A DNA stretch of 64,000 nt, taken from the NCBI GenBank assembly GCA_964449985.1, contig CAYVCG010000001.1:1-64000 (forward strand), in the 5' to 3' direction. Both the position numbers and the translations under genes were made by a program. This stretch comes from CAYVCG01 sp964449985. GTDB taxonomy: Bacteria; Bacillota; Clostridia; Lachnospirales; WRAX01. Every line of letters begins with the position of its first letter. The stretch's first letter is position 1. Below, in pieces: positions 62,812 through 64,000 of this stretch. Below the pieces are notes generated by a model, which did not search any database, was not told where the DNA came from, and saw nothing but the letters and a program-made list of their open reading frames with translations.

Positions 62812-64000
62812 TTAGTCACCGTACATCAAACAAAACCAGCCCTCTATATTTTCGGGCGTTTTAACTTTTAACCAAGGGACGCTATAGTATTCATCATCAT
62901 CACTATCTACATAAGGTGCAAATTCAATATCTGTAATCAAAAGAGGAGTGTCTGCGGGGATAACTCCGATATACTCTTCCTTAAATCTACCCTCGTATTT
63001 GTAATCAGGATCCGTAAGAGGATTAGAGAGCATAGTGCTTGTATAACCTGTCCTTGGTTTGCTAAATAGTTCTATATTATAACTTTCAGTTATTGTTGTA
63101 CCAACAATATTTTCTTTAGGTAATGGTGTTAATCCATTATTCAAATCATAATAACAATTTACATTGTATCTACCAAAAGAGTATAGCCTAGAATCACCAT
63201 CGTATCGAGTTATGTGTCCTATCATATGCATATTAGATATAATTTGGGTACCATCGAAGCTATATATCCACGTGCTTGGATCCGCGCTAGGTCCTGCTGC
63301 ATTAATGTAAAATTGAAGCAGGTTATCGTTTACATCAAAATCAGCAAACATTAAACATGGATAGATGTGTTCCTCGTAGACTTGTATACTATACACTTTT
63401 CCGTTTGCATCCATTATTTCAATCTCGTAACTATCAAAGCGTAAGTAGTCATTGGATGAATAGTCATCCCAAGAATAATAATAAACTGTGATTTTCTCCA
63501 AAACTCCATCATAATTTAAGTCTTTGTTTAATCTTTGTATATAGCATAATTCTCCGTCCTTGGTAGTTTTTTCATACATATCAATATATCGAAAATATTC
63601 GAGATTAATATAATTGTCAATTAAAGTAACGTTTTCACGCTCGATTTCACTCAGCTCATCAAATGACCCTTTTCGAGTGCTATCCATTTTATACCATGAC
63701 ATGTTTGAAAAATACTGTTTAAGTGACTTATCTTTAAAAATATAGCCCTTTCGTGCGAATATTTCGTTTTTCGCAAGCCTGAGAGTGAAATCATCAAGAA
63801 TATATAAATCTTCAGTTGATATTATTTTTTTATCGCTATCTGGTAAAATATAATAACCCTCGGTTTGCTCTGCGGCATGAGTATTTCTTTCAGTTGGAGA
63901 CTTACTTGGTTTTGTAACTTTTTCTGGAGTAGCAGTTTCGTTGATTGTAGTATTATTTAAAACATCTTTTTCTTGATTGCGTGTCTTACACGATGTCATC
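62812..64000 (-). CDS. YARHG-domain protein, probable lipoprotein (5' end beyond window)
   Basis: The frame runs off the right edge. The visible N-terminus reads MTSCKT; the Cys is a likely lipidation site, so the signal peptide probably lies outside. Then come a Thr/Glu/Lys-rich linker, a YARHG domain (about 50-115: LAKNEIFARKGYIFKDKSLKQYF followed by SWY), and a C-terminal beta-rich region. That region has Asp/Asn-rich stretches (LNKDLNYDGVLEKITV) like those of VCBS-type or SH3-like proteins. The role is unknown. It is separated from the nusA promoter by about 80 bases and has no visible terminator. Confidence 0.8.
   Translation of the reverse strand, partial: MTSCKTRNQEKDVLNNTTINETATPEKVTKPSKSPTERNTHAAEQTEGYYILPDSDKKIISTEDLYILDDFTLRLAKNEIFARKGYIFKDKSLKQYFSNMSWYKMDSTRKGSFDELSEIERENVTLIDNYINLEYFRYIDMYEKTTKDGELCYIQRLNKDLNYDGVLEKITVYYYSWDDYSSNDYLRFDSYEIEIMDANGKVYSIQVYEEHIYPCLMFADFDVNDNLLQFYINAAGPSADPSTWIYSFDGTQIISNMHMIGHITRYDGDSRLYSFGRYNVNCYYDLNNGLTPLPKENIVGTTITESYNIELFSKPRTGYTSTMLSNPLTDPDYKYEGRFKEEYIGVIPADTPLLITDIEFAPYVDSDDDEYYSVPWLKVKTPENIEGWFCLMYGD

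Overview
The window reads as a chromosomal segment from a low-GC, anaerobic, endospore-forming Firmicute of class Clostridia. Anaerobic metabolism is shown by a multimeric [FeFe] hydrogenase (hydABC plus an extra thioredoxin-like [2Fe-2S] subunit) and a single-chain pyruvate:ferredoxin oxidoreductase. Sporulation is shown by dipicolinate synthase (spoVFA/spoVFB) and an alpha/beta-type SASP, each with a plausible late-sporulation promoter. Chemotaxis genes (cheV and a receptor) carry sigma-D-like promoters. The sequence is a draft: a 100-N scaffold gap lies inside infB between two identical 55-base contig ends.

Layout. Bases 1-2.8 kb hold the end of a response regulator (frame apparently broken), its histidine kinase and a secreted protein. 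At 2.8-5.7 kb a yybP-ykoY-type (Mn2+) riboswitch precedes an SPCA/PMR1-like P-type ATPase. On the minus strand, 12.75-5.9 kb is a housekeeping run yicC-remA-gmk-rpoZ-priA-def-fmt-yugP. At 12.8-20.9 kb are signalling genes: a PAS/GGDEF/GAF diguanylate cyclase, a SLOG protein, cheV, a polysaccharide deacetylase coupled to a FlgN-like protein, and a methyl-accepting protein. The hydrogenase operon (21.0-25.4 kb) diverges from an LTA-synthase-like sulfatase, followed by a Na/Pi cotransporter and a homocysteine methyltransferase module. From 30.9 to 37.1 kb are the SASP gene, three small genes (two unrecognised, one DJ-1/PfpI), secG and the large nifJ gene.

From 37.6 to 45.8 kb, plus-strand genes encode a degenerate site-2-protease homologue with scpA-scpB, a MacAB-like export system, ispG and cdd. 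At 46-52 kb are spoVFA/B, tcdA, a MerR/carboxymuconolactone-decarboxylase pair, and an SPFH/Tim44-like envelope-stress module. At 52.1-62.6 kb are rsmI, a lipase-like protein and the translation operon nusA-ylxR-ylxQ-infB-rbfA-nrnA-truB-ribF, with no rimP ahead of nusA. A YARHG-domain lipoprotein runs off the right end.

The most unusual signal is a dispersed ~120-bp MITE-like repeat (four copies). In at least two copies it sits directly after an intrinsic-terminator hairpin, and the hairpin is duplicated on the far side of the repeat, where only the distal copy keeps the U-tract. A different structured element after nifJ shows a similar arrangement. Other points of note are a probable AUU start for ylxR, about 22 copies of an 11-residue repeat in IF-2, and a leaderless MerR gene with a 19-bp-spacer promoter and perfect operator dyad. 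No tRNA, rRNA, CRISPR array, prophage or transposase gene was seen.
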